A stretch of DNA of 64,000 nt, taken from assembly GCA_963969495.1 (NCBI GenBank), contig OZ018321.1:106592557-106656556 (forward strand), given 5' to 3'. Of this stretch, positions 11,019-23,302 are shown piece by piece. Origin of the DNA: Ceratothoa steindachneri. Lineage: Eukaryota > Arthropoda > Malacostraca > Isopoda > Cymothoidae. The position numbers and the translations under genes were made by a program. Every line of letters begins with the position of its first letter. Position 1 is the stretch's first letter. The notes below the pieces were generated by a model. That model had not been told where the DNA came from, did not search any database, and saw only the letters and a program-made list of their open reading frames with translations.

Positions 11019-12054
11019 TAAGAAACAAATCTAGTTCGGGGTGGAGCGGTGGATGGCGGCAGAAGTGCACCACCTTAGTCTTGGCCAAAGAAAACCGAAA
11101 CCTGTGCGCTTCGGCATAGCGAGAGACGGGGTAAAATGCCTGTTGGAGTCGACGCTCCAGAGTTGGCATCTGGGCCGCGCCAAAAGAGATCGAAAGGTCG
11201 TCCACGTAGAGCGTAGCGAGAACATCTTCCGGCAGCACCGAGGTGATGCCGATGATGCTCAGGGCAAAGAGAGTGACACTGAGGACACTTCCCTGCAGGA
11301 CACCCTCTTCCTGCTCCTTTCGGCCGGAGAGCGCTCCCCCCACCCGTACGCGGAATCGACGATCTCGCAAAAATTCAGATATAAACATTGGGAGGCGTCC
11401 CCTCGCCCCCATCGTGTGGAGAGTCTCCATGATACCGTATGGCCATGCGGTATCATAGGCCTTCTCCAGATCGAAAAACACCGTGGCGTAGTGCTGTCTA
11501 CGAAGGAAAGCCTCGCAGACGGCATTTTCCAGTCGGAGCAGAGCATCCGACGTGGAGTGGAACTTGCGGAAGCCGCACTGTGCAGAAGACACATGGCCTC
11601 CGCAATCCAGGAAAAAAGGCTAGTCTAACATTTACCAATTTCTCCCTCAACTTGCACACGCAAGAGGTTAGAGATATGGGCGGAAACCGGTCGGAGTAGA
11701 GTGATCTCTCCCCGGTTTGCGAAAGGCAAGCACAGTAGTGATTCGTCAGGAATCTGGGTGAAGACCCTCCACCCAGATCCTGTTGAACAAATCTAACAGA
11801 AAGGCCATGCCTCGCTCACCCAGGTGTCGAAGCATGGCGTACGGGACATCGTCCGGACCATGGGCGGTGTCCGCGCACGAAGTGAGAGTGAAACGCAACT
11901 CGCTACTAGTAAACCTGTCGTTGAAGGGTTCTCCGCCTCTGGAGGTAAAGTCCAGCCGGCGGCCTTCCGCGAAATGACGACGTGCATTGAATGCTGGCGG
12001 GGCAGCATCCCGACTAGACAATGCGGAAAAAGCGGTCGCGAAGGATTCCGCCAC
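10996..12054 (-). pseudogene. LINE C4 ORF2, reverse transcriptase part
   Basis: Two minus-strand frames. The upstream one (11746-12054) carries the region before RT (SCADTAHGPDDVPYAML, then a frame break near WRITTVLAF). The downstream one (10996-11592) carries the fingers and palm: SSAQCGFRKFHSTSDAL, TVFFDLEKAYDTAW (catalytic Asp), EEGVLQGSVLSVTLFALSI and TLYVDDLSIS (catalytic Asp pair). The catalytic triad is intact. The stretch between the two frames (about 11600-11745) has stops and a damaged copy of the PGRDH-type motif, so the polymerase is not encoded in one piece. Confidence 0.75.
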
Positions 12055-12389
12055 GGACGCGGGGTCAGAGAATGCGGTCCCATTCTCTTGGAGAATGGGA
12101 GGGGGGGTCCTGCGAGAACTTGCCCCGAATCCTTTTGACTCGCTTGCACACCTCTGCTAAAGTGGTCTTCCCATTAAGTGAAGACACGTATGCCCGCCAA
12201 GAAGAGCGGCGGGCGTGCTTCAAAATATACCGGGACCTAGCCCTAGCTCGACGAAATTCAGTGACAGTGAAATCGTTCGGGAGCGCTTATAACGCATGTA
12301 GGCATAACGCTTCTGTTTCAGGGCCATCTCACACTCGGCCGACCACCATGGGAGTGGTCGGCGTGAAAAATGGCCAGACGTTCTAGGAA

Positions 12390-13190
12390 TAGTAGTCAGG
12401 CGATGAGGTTGCCGGAGAAGAACTCATCGGCCTTCTCTACGGACCTAAACTCCTCGACTGAGATAGAGAATTCAGTCATTTCCTGAAATGCCGGCCACCG
12501 CGCCCGCGCCAAGGACCACCGAGGTGGGCTCTCAGGCGGCAGTTGCCCTGAAAATAATATTTGAATGGCAAAGTGATCACTACCATGGAGGTCATCGACA
12601 ACCCCCCAATCAAAATCAGGCTGTGCATCCGAAGAGCACAAAGATAGATCAAGGCAAGAAAATGAAGCGGTTCTCGGACAGTGATGCATAAACCCATCCA
12701 CGTTTAGGACACCCATCTCAAGCTCTTCGATCAGATCAGAGAGGATGCCTGCCGTTCAGATCTCCAAGCAAGAGATAGGGCCTCGGCAACCGTGCCACGG
12801 AGCAGAGGAAGTTCCTGGCGTCGAAGTCAGCTGACGGTGGAATGTACGTAGAAATGATAGTATACCTCCTATCCAGTTGCAGCTGCACAGCCAATGCCTG
12901 AAAGGAGGTATCTAAAGAGAAAGGAAAAACGGAGACCTTAAGCCGGGTCTTAACCGCGCACCTCCCAGCTCAGCCATCCCGCGGTGGTGGGGTTGCGAGA
13001 CCCTTATACCCCGGGAGGGCGGGCAGGGGGCACGCGCCTAGCATGGTCTCCGGCAAAAAGATAGCTAACGAGGAACAGGACGAGACGAGCCTCCGCAGCT
13101 CCTCCCAGTTGGCCCGGAGTCCACGGCAATTCCATTGAAGGAATATGCCCTCCAGGCCTAGCTCGGAGGAGACGCGGGGGCCCTCCTCGA
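12390..13190 (-). pseudogene. LINE C4 ORF2, apurinic-type endonuclease part
   Basis: The minus-strand frame around 12970-13190 contains LQWNCRGLRANWEELRRL followed by FLPETML, the N-terminal landmarks of an AP-type LINE endonuclease (Asn and Glu of the active site). The frame at 12396-12716 contains DWGVVDDLHGSDHFAIQI, the C-terminal SDH landmark. These blocks sit in different frames and are interrupted between 12720 and 12970, so the nuclease that would nick the target is broken. Confidence 0.65.
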
Positions 13191-13754
13191 ACTGAAGACC
13201 CTCACGGAAATGGCCGTACGCTTCCGGGGAGGAGAACCCCGGGCGATGTTGGCCGGACAAAGCGCTGAAGGCACTGTCGCCTTCGAGGAGTTATTGGGGG
13301 AGGTTGGACTCGCCATGCGAGTCTTTTCCTCCCTCCGCCTCGAAACCTTAGGCGGGCGTTGCGGCTTCGGAGGCGGGGGGCCCTCTTTTCGAGGAACCAC
13401 CGTCTCCGAGCTACTCGGCCGGAGCCAAAGCTCAATTGTTGCTGGCCTTTTTTCGGGGGACAGCTTTAGGAACCCCGGAAGATGGCCTAGCAACACCCTT
13501 CAGGGGTGTTGCCTCCTGTGAATCTAACGACTCGGTCGAGGCGCGTGGCCGTTTCGCCTTATGCGAAACGGTCACGCTGGGGGAAGAGGGGGGAGCCCTG
13601 GTTTTAGCCGGGGCTGGGCGTGAACCCTTTTTGCCGCCAGCTTTACCAAGGGAGCGCCCGGGTTGAGTAGAGCCCGCAGAAGGGCTCTGAATGGGTGCGG
13701 AAACAACCGTGCTCGTTGGCCTGGATGTTCAAGGAGCAGAGAGTGCCTTTCTAA

Positions 13755-15571
13755 CTATTGAGGCATATGACGTCCCAGGCAGAGCCGGGAGCGCCAGGAC
13801 CAAGTCCTTGCCACGCGGAATGAGAGTCGATCCTGGGCCTGAACGGCCAGGATTTCTTTCTCAAGGAGATATGCACCACATTGCTTCGAAGAAGCTGGGT
13901 GCGGCTCTCCGCAATTGACACACTTGGCCACACACGATTTGGACTTATCGTGTGCGGCCTTGGAGCAATTTACACAAACTTGGGGTGACCCTGAATTTGC
14001 ACGTCTACAAGAACGATTCGTATGGCCGAAGCGGTGACAGTAATAGCCCCGCTGCGGCAGTGGCACGAATGCCTTAACGCGGGAGCGGTACCAACCGGCA
14101 CGCACCGACTCAGGGAGCTTGTCACAGTCGAATGTGACGAAGAGTGTAGGGTTGGGTCTCGAGGCCCCTTCCTGTTTTCTCATCACTCATTCGACCTTGA
14201 CCACCCCATGGTCGGCCAGCTCTAGGGTGATGTCTTCAATGGAGTAGTCAACGAGTTCCCTCGCATAAACTACTCCTTTCACAAAGTTCATGGTAGAGTG
14301 CGGCGTCACACTCACCGAGGGGCCATGAAGTGTCCGAACAGAGCACTTATCTTGGCCGCCTCGGCGGGATTCGCCAGAAGGCTCCCGTCCGAGAAACTGG
14401 TCACCTTCGGCTCTCTACCAATTGCACTAGCTAATCCTCTCCTCTGATGGATCATGTTGCCCTTGGCCAACATGCTGCCATCAGTAGAGTGAATAACGAG
14501 GAAGCGTTTGAAGCCAGCGGGCTTGAAAACGCCAGGTAACCTCTGAATGAGGGGCCTCGATGTCATCGAGGCTCCGCCCTGTGCACTTTTGTTCTTAGTC
14601 AGGGGCTCCGCAGCCGGGGGGGCAGAGGGGCCGGATGTGCCAATCTTGGCTTGGTCGCTTGCCGAAGTGGCAGCAGACCCATCCGTTCTCGTAGCCCCCG
14701 CGGATGGAGAGGAGCCCCGAGTCTTCTTAGTCTTTTTCTTTTTTCGAGAGGGCGGGGAATGAACCCGCTTCTAAACTCCGCCGATAGGAGCCCCTATGCT
14801 AGATGGACCGGCCTCAGCCAGGTCCTTCTCCGAAATGGAGAAGGTCCTAGTGGTCGCAGGGGCACCGGTTGGAGGAGATCCCTCCTCTCCTTGTACTGCC
14901 TCGGAGCCCTCAGCCGTTTGAGGAGGACCTTGCATAGGGCCTTCCATGGGGGGGAATCCGGGCTCGGTGCCAAGCATCGAACCCGGATTCCCCCCCCCAT
15001 GGAAGGCCCTACCGTCTGATGCTGGGTTTCCTCAAGGACCATGTCTATCACAGGAGGGGCCTCCAGTTGGCCACCCCCCCCTCCCCCCAGGACATCGCAG
15101 GTCCCCTTGGCAGCGTCACCAGTCTTTTGTGGGGAGGAACAGGCCTTGACCCCGTCAAGGTTTAATATTCTTGCCAGCAGGTCTTTTGAGGGAAGCACCT
15201 GAAGGGGCCTGGCTTCCCTCTCCCCTCTAAGGGGGTTTGCCCTACCGAGCCGCTTACACGAGGGGCGGTCGGCAATGGGCTGCCGTCTGGCTTTCTTGGC
15301 AGTACCCTTAGAAAGAAACGTAGGGACTGCCACTGGAAATAGGGAGGTGCCCGAAAGCACCTTCAGAGAAGGGGGTGAGGGGGAGTCCTCTTCACCCGTA
15401 GGCGTAAGAGAGGAGTAAGCCTCCTCTCCGGTTAAAGAAATATGGAGGGTCCCCTGCACAAGCACAGGGAAAAGGACCTCCATTTTTTCGGTGGAGTGCT
15501 CGAGGGCGGCTCCGTCGATGAGCAAGGAGGAATTAGGGGGAGATTTTGTTTTTTAACATCATTGGGCATGG
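13755..15571 (-). pseudogene. LINE C4 ORF1, gag-like protein with zinc knuckles
   Basis: The likely start is the ATG near 15571 (MPNDVKK). The protein continues through frames 14794-15525 (low complexity, Pro/Lys-rich) and 14312-14566, and ends in the nucleic-acid-binding part at 13755-14186. That part has cysteine clusters: YYCHRFGHTNRSC, CVNCSKAAHDKSKSC and CVNCGEPHPASSKQC. The second and third fit CX2CX3-4HX4-6C knuckles of LINE ORF1 proteins. The first has Gly where the first Cys is expected. ORF1 proteins of this type coat the element RNA. Frame breaks and an inverted repeat at 14937-15010 interrupt it. Confidence 0.7.
14937..15010. repeat. Long hairpin inside LINE C4 ORF1
   Basis: The left arm 14937-14962 and right arm 14982-15010 are near-perfect reverse complements: 26 versus 29 nt, differing by one base in CTTCC/CCTTCC and by the length of a G/C homopolymer. 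They flank a 19-nt loop. The predicted stem includes GGGGGAATCCGGG paired with its complement. Confidence 0.85.
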
Positions 15572-16110
15572 TGACCCTAAATTTTCTGCGGGACGCAATA
15601 GCTCACCACCTCTCACAGTTGCCCGCACTGCAAGAGGTGCTTACAGGCCTGGCAGAACCAGGCGCCGCCATTTGGGACCACCCCTCCCATCTGCTGGCCT
15701 GGCATTCCATCGGCATGGCAGCTCCACCTTAACCACGGCGTAAAAAGATAGATTGTTAAGAGGAGAGGAAAAGGGATGTGAAGAAGGTATGGGTGGGGAT
15801 GAAGCAGGTTGTTAAAAAAAAACATCCCAAACCGGAACTCAGGGGTTAGGGAACGTTGTCCCCCCCCCCCGCCCCGATTTGGGACGGTTGGCTTGAGAAG
15901 GTCAGCATCTACCCTGTAAAATTAGAGGCTGACCAGAGAAAGTTGTGGGAGAGGTATGAAAAGCGACGAAATACAAGTGTTTTAAAGGAAGGAGAAGAGG
16001 CTAAGCTGGGGCCAGATGGAGCACTAATCTAGCTTGAAGCTGCCGGAGCCGGAAGGCCACGCCGCTCCTCCAAGTATCAGGTCTACACGACCCACCCCCT
16101 ATCGGGAAAG

Positions 16111-19100
16111 AGACCTAGAAGGTGCTTAGATGTGAAAACAACATGACTCACAATGTCCTTAGACATTAGAAATCTAAGGTCTTATCCACTAGCTAACAAA
16201 AGCTCCTTTCTATCAGATAGGAGTGACAATGTTTCAAAACAATTATGTTGTGACTTAGGACATATCATGTACTTTGCAGTTGATGTGGTATCATGCACTA
16301 TCTGCAAACAGGTGATACAAAGTTGGAAATATCCCCTCATTAGTTCAGCCTCCAAGTTTTCAGCGTGGCAGAAGTACTGGCAGTTAAAAGCCTCTGGAGT
16401 AATGACACAAATGCCTTCATATTGAGCATGTCATGGGCATGTGATAAAGAGCATCAGGTTGGGTTTATGACCTGCCCCCTACCTCCATATAACCCATTTT
16501 TAATTGACTACCTAGTGGGCCACTCTTCAGGGAGTTCCATTTGGAACTAATAAAGAGTTTCAGAAAATACTACACCTTTAGTTGAGCGCAGAGTGTGGTG
16601 CCACCTGCACACGTATTAAATTAAGAACCTGGAAAGCTCTTCTTTTTGCACTCTGCAAAGCATTTACCACTTTGGCAAGAAAGCTGCTATATCAGACGCA
16701 TTGAGATCTTCAGCCCTGTCTGATTAAATTTAAAATTTCATTACGCCGATAGAAAATGGGTCAATTGGACAATTTAAATCCATAAGTGGATTTAATGGAA
16801 CTTTATTGATGCTGGCAGGCTAAAAAATGTCGAGCTTATGCTCAACTATAGGCACTGATGCCACAGAAACTCGAGTGTTTAGGCTCATTGTTTATAGAGG
16901 TTTCAAAGCCTCTTTTATGATAGAGCATGAGGAAGGTGGTTATGTCATCAAACTAAATAGAAGTAAAAATTTTCAAGAGTTAGAGATGCTAAAGGTGCAA
17001 ATGGAGACTCCAAAAAAGGGCATCTGACTCTCTAGATACAGTGTAATTGCGATTGTTACTGCCACCCCTTATGCCTTCCTGGTGGGTATTGCGGATGTGA
17101 AGCCACACAATCCTCCAGATGTCAGCTGCAGAAGTTGATGGAAAAATCCAAAGTATGATCAATTTTATTACTAAGTAATTCTTTGATCCAATGCATATCT
17201 CAGTTAAGACCTACAGTTTTTATGTACATTCTAAACTAAGAAGACAATGTTAACATCAATTAGAGCATATTGCTGAAGTGACCCATAAAAATAAGGTGCA
17301 GGCAGGGCATAGGTCAAACTCTCCAGAAATAAGCATAAACAAAGAGTACTATAATTTAACACAGGTGGTTCTTTACCACTAGTCTCTACATCACATGAAA
17401 AAATATGGCAAAGTCAACCTGAATTATGCTCCCATTTATATAGGGATTTTTTTTTGTTTATTTACACCACCAATTTGCACCTAACATCAGACACATATTT
17501 AAATGCGGACCTATAGTTTAATGCAGGTTTGAAACAACTGATATGATATTAGTACCATCACTAATATACAGGCACTACATGATGAAAAAAATAGTAAATG
17601 AAAGGAAAGAAAGTTGAAAAACAATATTGGGTATGTCAAAATTATTTTAACTCACCAATATTTAATCAACAATAATAAACATTTGTCATATGTGGAAAAT
17701 GATCTATCTATCTCAACTTGTCCCTTGATATACCGTCCCAAATTAAATGATTGAAAGAATTTAATCCCCTGATGCAAAATTCTCTAGAAATATATGTTAG
17801 GATTTAACTGTCAACATAATTTTGATACACACTGTAATATAGATAACCAAGGCAGACTTAAAAAAAAGATGCAGTATGGATTAGCAAATCATATAAATTC
17901 AAATCCTAACAAGATTAGGGTCCTAATTAATTAAGACCCTAAATTCTACCTATGATACAGATCATCAATGATTCCCTCCCAAAAGGAAAATAAAAGAATA
18001 TTTAAATAAGATTTATTACTTCACAAAAAAATTAAAATGTAAAGGTTTATTTTTGAGTGTCTTATACTAGTGGTCTAATGGTAAAATACTGTTTTGTAAA
18101 TTCCTGCATAGTTTCCAAGTGGATAAGTAAAACAAGAAATTGAGATTCCTTGGATGCAATGAAATATAATGGTGGGAATAAATTTTGTAACTTAAAAAAG
18201 AAATAGCAACCCCTTTCCCATTATGAACAATTTCTGGATTATTGAAAATATATTGCATCTTGGGGGTATAATCAAATTCTGAATGGATAACGTTTGAGAT
18301 AAAATTAAAACAATTTGAAGAATCTTTTTCATGGTTCCATGGAAATCATGGAAATTGCAAGAAAACATTAATGAAGGGTAAAAAATCTACCTTCAATATA
18401 GATTTGAATGAAGAGTGGTTGCAAGACTCATGGTTTGGAAGATGACTTATACAATAAACTACTCTTAAAAGAATAGAAACACAATTTAGTAATAAACTCT
18501 GACTAAAAAAAGGAAAACAAACAATTCAATGCTTCCAAAACAAATAAATATTTGCAAGGCATGGTAACAAATTGAAAAGGTTTTGAATAATAATAGAAGT
18601 AACATTATTAAGTAATAACAATGAAGCATCTAAAGTCGCTGAGAAGTAACTTTGCAATGACTAATATTCATAATATAGAAGATTAAACAAGCTCTCAAGC
18701 TTTCTCATCAACACCACTATCACTACCATGCAAAATGATAGTCTGATTAGTGGGGTGGGTAGGAGAGAGAGAGAATTGGAAAACCTCTCAGCTTCACCCA
18801 CATGCTACCCATGAACCTAGGGGTTCACTTATGATCACCACTCAAAGGTTTCACTGTGATGACCAAGACCAAGATCTCCTGCCACTCCAAGCCCTCATCC
18901 ACCAAGCTAGAGGATTCTAAGCACTCTTATGTACAACTTCTACCACTTGAAGTGACAATCCTTTTTTCTATACATTCTCTCATAGTTGTCACAGTCTTCT
19001 TGTCATCACAAACACAATGACTCATTTTGGATCCATAAAACAACTATAACTCCACACTCTTGTTTTGAAGTATCATTCAGACAACTTTCAAAAAGCAAAC

Positions 19101-20733
19101 AACTGATCCACTCAGCCTTTCCCAGATCCCATACATTGGCACTTCTCTCCAAACAACTATTCTATACACACTCAATATTCTACCATAAAATTCTCCAAGT
19201 TCACTCATTAAACAAGGATGTATAATGTATATATATACACACAGATTGGACAAAATAGTGCAAACATTTTCTACTATCACACTTCAGTCAGTGATTATAC
19301 AGAAATAAAAACTTTGTCAACAAATTTTATGTTTATGTGCCTTGCAGTTACCTCATACCTAATGATGCTAGACTCAGGTTATAATCATATTTGAGTTGTG
19401 CAGGAGTTTCTCCTTTACCTAAAAAAACAAATCTATGTTTGCTCATTACAAAAACATGATGGCTATTTTCTGCCTCACACTAAAATTGTATAATTTACCA
19501 TTACAAAACTACCCTTTCTCACAAATTAATTTGCTTTTATAATTAATAAAACAAACCCTGTCAATTGAAGCCATCTTCATTTATCATACAACTACAATAA
19601 TCAGAAAAACCTAAACATTATGACTAATTAAAAGCGCTTAAAGAGAAAACACATTAAGGATAAAAACAAAGGAAATATAAAAAAAAATAGTAAAGGTCAA
19701 AGAAATAAAGATTAAGGTACATGACTGACCACAAAGCCAAATCTATCGGGATTGATTAAGCGATGGTACCAAGTTTGCAAGCATTTTGGTTTTCAAATTT
19801 CTAAAAGTGGTTTGAAGCTCATAATTTTGAATGAGCTGGGGTTGGTTTAACTTTAAAATTGACTTCACTTAATAGTTTTAGTTGAGAATTTAATGAGCCG
19901 ACATTCCTGGAAGCTTCCCCATCTTATTTTAACTATTAATTACTTAAGACATTTTTTTTCTACCAAGCACTTTATGTATCTGTGATTCTATTCTCAGAAC
20001 TTATATACCAATCAGCTTCAATTTCATCAAGGATATTTGCACAAATAATTAGGTTCTTTCCAATATTTATGATCTTTGTTTACAAAATGTTGAGGAAATA
20101 TTCTTCAAACTTCAACACCCATGAATAAAATTCCTATTCAGTGATTTTTGATTCCATTCAATTGTATCACAGCCTAACACTAAGGAAAAAATATAGATAA
20201 GCCTGAAATTTATATACATCCCATGTCCTCATTACTTGTTCAAATCTTGGCAATAGCCGTAAAACTATATTCTCCCATTTACATTTATGTAATGTATTTC
20301 TTTTCTCCTAAACTTTGAATAAAATAAAAGTGTCCAATGAATATCCCTTTTGTTTTCCAATCCTTAAAATTTTTGTAATCATTTAGAGTATATAAAAGAA
20401 ACCTTTATAATTTTACCAAAAATGAGTTTGCTTTGGGGAGTAATTTGTGAGATGAAAATTTAAAATTTCCTACTTTATAATGACCCAAGTTTCATCACAA
20501 TTAAATGGTAGTTGTGGCTCCAATCAGATCTTATTGAATTTGCAAAAGAAAATTAATAAAATACTGACATATTTATGATCTAAATATTATAGAAAAGTTA
20601 CATATATCAACTTCCTCCAAACTTTTTAGAAAAATTTCTAAATGAAATAAAATACAAATGTACATAGACCCTCTGATAATAAATTAATATTGTCCTTACT
20701 TGAAATTCTCTATATGACCAAAATCCAGCAAAT
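16111..20733. other. AT-rich region without a recognised gene
   Basis: About 4.6 kb of AT-rich sequence with only short chance frames (for example 16153-16425 and 16827-17027) and no domain or repeat I recognise. It lies 3' of the Mpv17-like gene; its right end must contain that gene's 3'UTR. Confidence 0.5.
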
Positions 20734-23268
20734 CTAATCCTGTTTCTGTGGTGATTCCAACTTACTCTGCTGAAACCATAGTAGAGAACCTTTTGGAGAA
20801 TGATGCATGTAAGAAAGAAATATGGCCCAAACAAAGGAAGCCAATGAAACCACCATAACACGATTTCTTTCAGGGACATAGGTAAAATTTACAGTTTGTA
20901 CAACTGGCCAGAAAAAGACAGCAACCTGAAAATAAAATTAAAACAATGATAATAAAAACATTTGGGTAGATGACAATCACAAACATTATTAATAATAAGT
21001 TGACCATAACTAGAATATAACAAATGATTATGAAAGTTTCTAAATGACACCAATATAAAAATGAGATATTATTTGCTGAACAGTGATGGCAAAATTATGA
21101 AAATGAGGCCAAGAGTGACAGAGACAAGAACAGAGAGCAATTTAGAAACTTTCAAAGATATACCAAAAAAGTCATCTCAAAAATATCTGCAGTGAATTGA
21201 AGGGAAAATGGAAAAAGGGTGAGCCCATAAAGGAAAATTTTATGTCAAATCAAACACTCTCTTTCGCTTAAAAAAACAAGTCTTTGGTATCACCATGAAC
21301 ACAGGATTAAGGGTCTGAGAACATAACAAGTACCTTTTACAGAAACTCCAGAGTCCTTCACCCACACTTATAAGAAGTGCATCAAGCCCACACTTGCCTA
21401 TGTCAGTATGGACTCAGCCCCAAACACACACATAAACTACAAAATGCAGAAACACAGTGCTATGCCTTGCCACAAGATACATCCACAGAACCCAACTTAG
21501 CTACATACACTCCCAAATGAAAGCTGTACCCACATTAACACCTTGATCTCTGAACAGTGGTTTCTCAAAACCACACCAAAGCTAAGACACACCTGCCACT
21601 ACATGAAAGATCAAGGCCATCTAACAAGAAACAAACAAAACCAAAATATTTAGTATCCTGCTACCACAAAATCATCCATCTATGTCATGTAAACTAATTC
21701 CTAAGCACCTTGCTACTATGTTGCACTCCCAAGGGCCAGTTCTCATTTGTGTGCTTTTGACACCAACCAGGGAGATGGGAACACATTCGATGTCAGGGGT
21801 AAGTATATACAAATTCCTTGGAACAGAGAAGAAGAGCGTGTTTTCATTTCTTTTCGGTTTGCTAACCTTCATTTATTCAGGAGGATCCCCGACCGGATAA
21901 TAAAATAGACATAAAGGTCAGTATAACAATCACTGGTGAGCCCGAGGGCATGAGGGTCTGGTCCTCTTTGGGAAGAGGTGCCAGGAAAACATTGTGTTTT
22001 GACCCAAACAGCATTCAGGTGGAATCTATATCCAGCGTTCAGGTGGATATAGATACCAATCGACAGGATTCCTTGGAACAGAGAGTGTGTGTGTGTGTTA
22101 TTTTGCGATATGAGAGAGGAAAGAAAGCAGTGTTGTAATTGGCTATGTGTGTGATAAGTGTAAGATCTACCCACCCCAGTACAGGATGAGTACAGCGCAT
22201 CCACCAATTGGTAGCCAGATCTCTATGTGTGCTGACGTTTGTGGCCACTCTAGATTGTGTGTGTTGTGGTGCTGTGAAGATGGGAGAGGAAAGATATGTG
22301 TTGTGATTGGCTGTGTGTGTGATGACATGTTTAAAATCTACCTAACCCTGTAGGGGCTAAGCACACTGCATCCACCAAACAGTAAGCGGATCTATACATA
22401 CACTGATGTTTGTTTCCACTCACACTGGAATTGAAGACTCTTTATGATACACCAGAGGTTCTCAATGGAGTTCAAACCCAGGCTATTCTCCACTACCCTG
22501 TGTTCTTCCCATTGATTTCCTTGGCTGTAATACTAGAGCCAGCCTCTGGACAATGGTAAAAGTCCTCTTTGAGGACTCACATGACCTCTTGTGAATCAGT
22601 AGTTCGGTGGCATATGCCTTGAGTACTTTCAGCGTTCATTTCTGAATGCTACACAGGTTCACTCTGGTTAGGGCAGCTATTTTCTTGTTGGACTTGCTTG
22701 CAAAACTTGATTAGATTTCAAATCCTACCCCAAACCATAGCCAAAACAATACAAAACAGTATATCGGGTTTGGCAAAAAAACATTTCACAATATACCTCT
22801 CAAAATGCACAACCTCTAACTACAAACACCACAATCAAACTGAAGCTCATCCTGTTAACACATTTCTATCTTGTGTACCAAGTAATATAGCGTTTTGCTT
22901 GGGTACATTCAGGGGAGGGGCGGTATATCAAAGAATGCCATAATAGTTGGTGTCATGTTGTAGTATTTAGTTGTAGTCCGCCTCCCCTCCCCAAATGTCT
23001 AATACCTTTCTTCTCTTTCAGAATGCATGGGATGAAGAAGACAGAGCGAGAGTAATCCAGGTGGGGGACTCGATAGATTTCTATTGTGCCTCCCATTTAT
23101 CTTTAAATCTTCCTCAGGCAGATGATTTAATAATAAATTAGAATCGTGACTTTGGGCATTGTGTAAATCAAAGGTGAAGTGATATCAATTAAGTGAGGAA
23201 ATGGCCTGAATTGATAGTTAGAGAGAGAAGAATGAGTTGGACAGTCATCCAGGTAAAAGTCAGTGTGA

Positions 23269-23302
<34 letters not shown>

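Larger units (their letters stand above)
9254..16110 (-). mobile_element. LINE family C, copy C4, near full length (RNase H-bearing non-LTR retrotransposon)
   Basis: The most complete copy of the family. On the minus strand it runs from a 5' region (about 15580-16110) through a gag-like ORF1 with zinc knuckles, an apurinic-type endonuclease, a reverse transcriptase with an intact YVDDL motif, an RNase H domain and a C-terminal cysteine block. It ends in a 3'UTR with an A-run (T-run 9254-9264 on the plus strand). The domain order fits the I/Jockey superclade of LINEs that carry RNase H; I cannot name the clade. Several frameshifts and stops break both ORFs, so it is not autonomous as read. The 5' border is approximate. 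Confidence 0.75.

Noticed and set aside
13487..13512. Small hairpin GCAACACCC / GGGGTGTTGC in family C ORF1 region as a terminator
   Set aside because: Eukaryotic context and coding sequence; such short palindromes are expected by chance in GC-rich DNA.
16153..17027. Short plus-strand frames as host exons
   Set aside because: No recognisable domain, no convincing splice signals, composition like the surrounding non-coding DNA.
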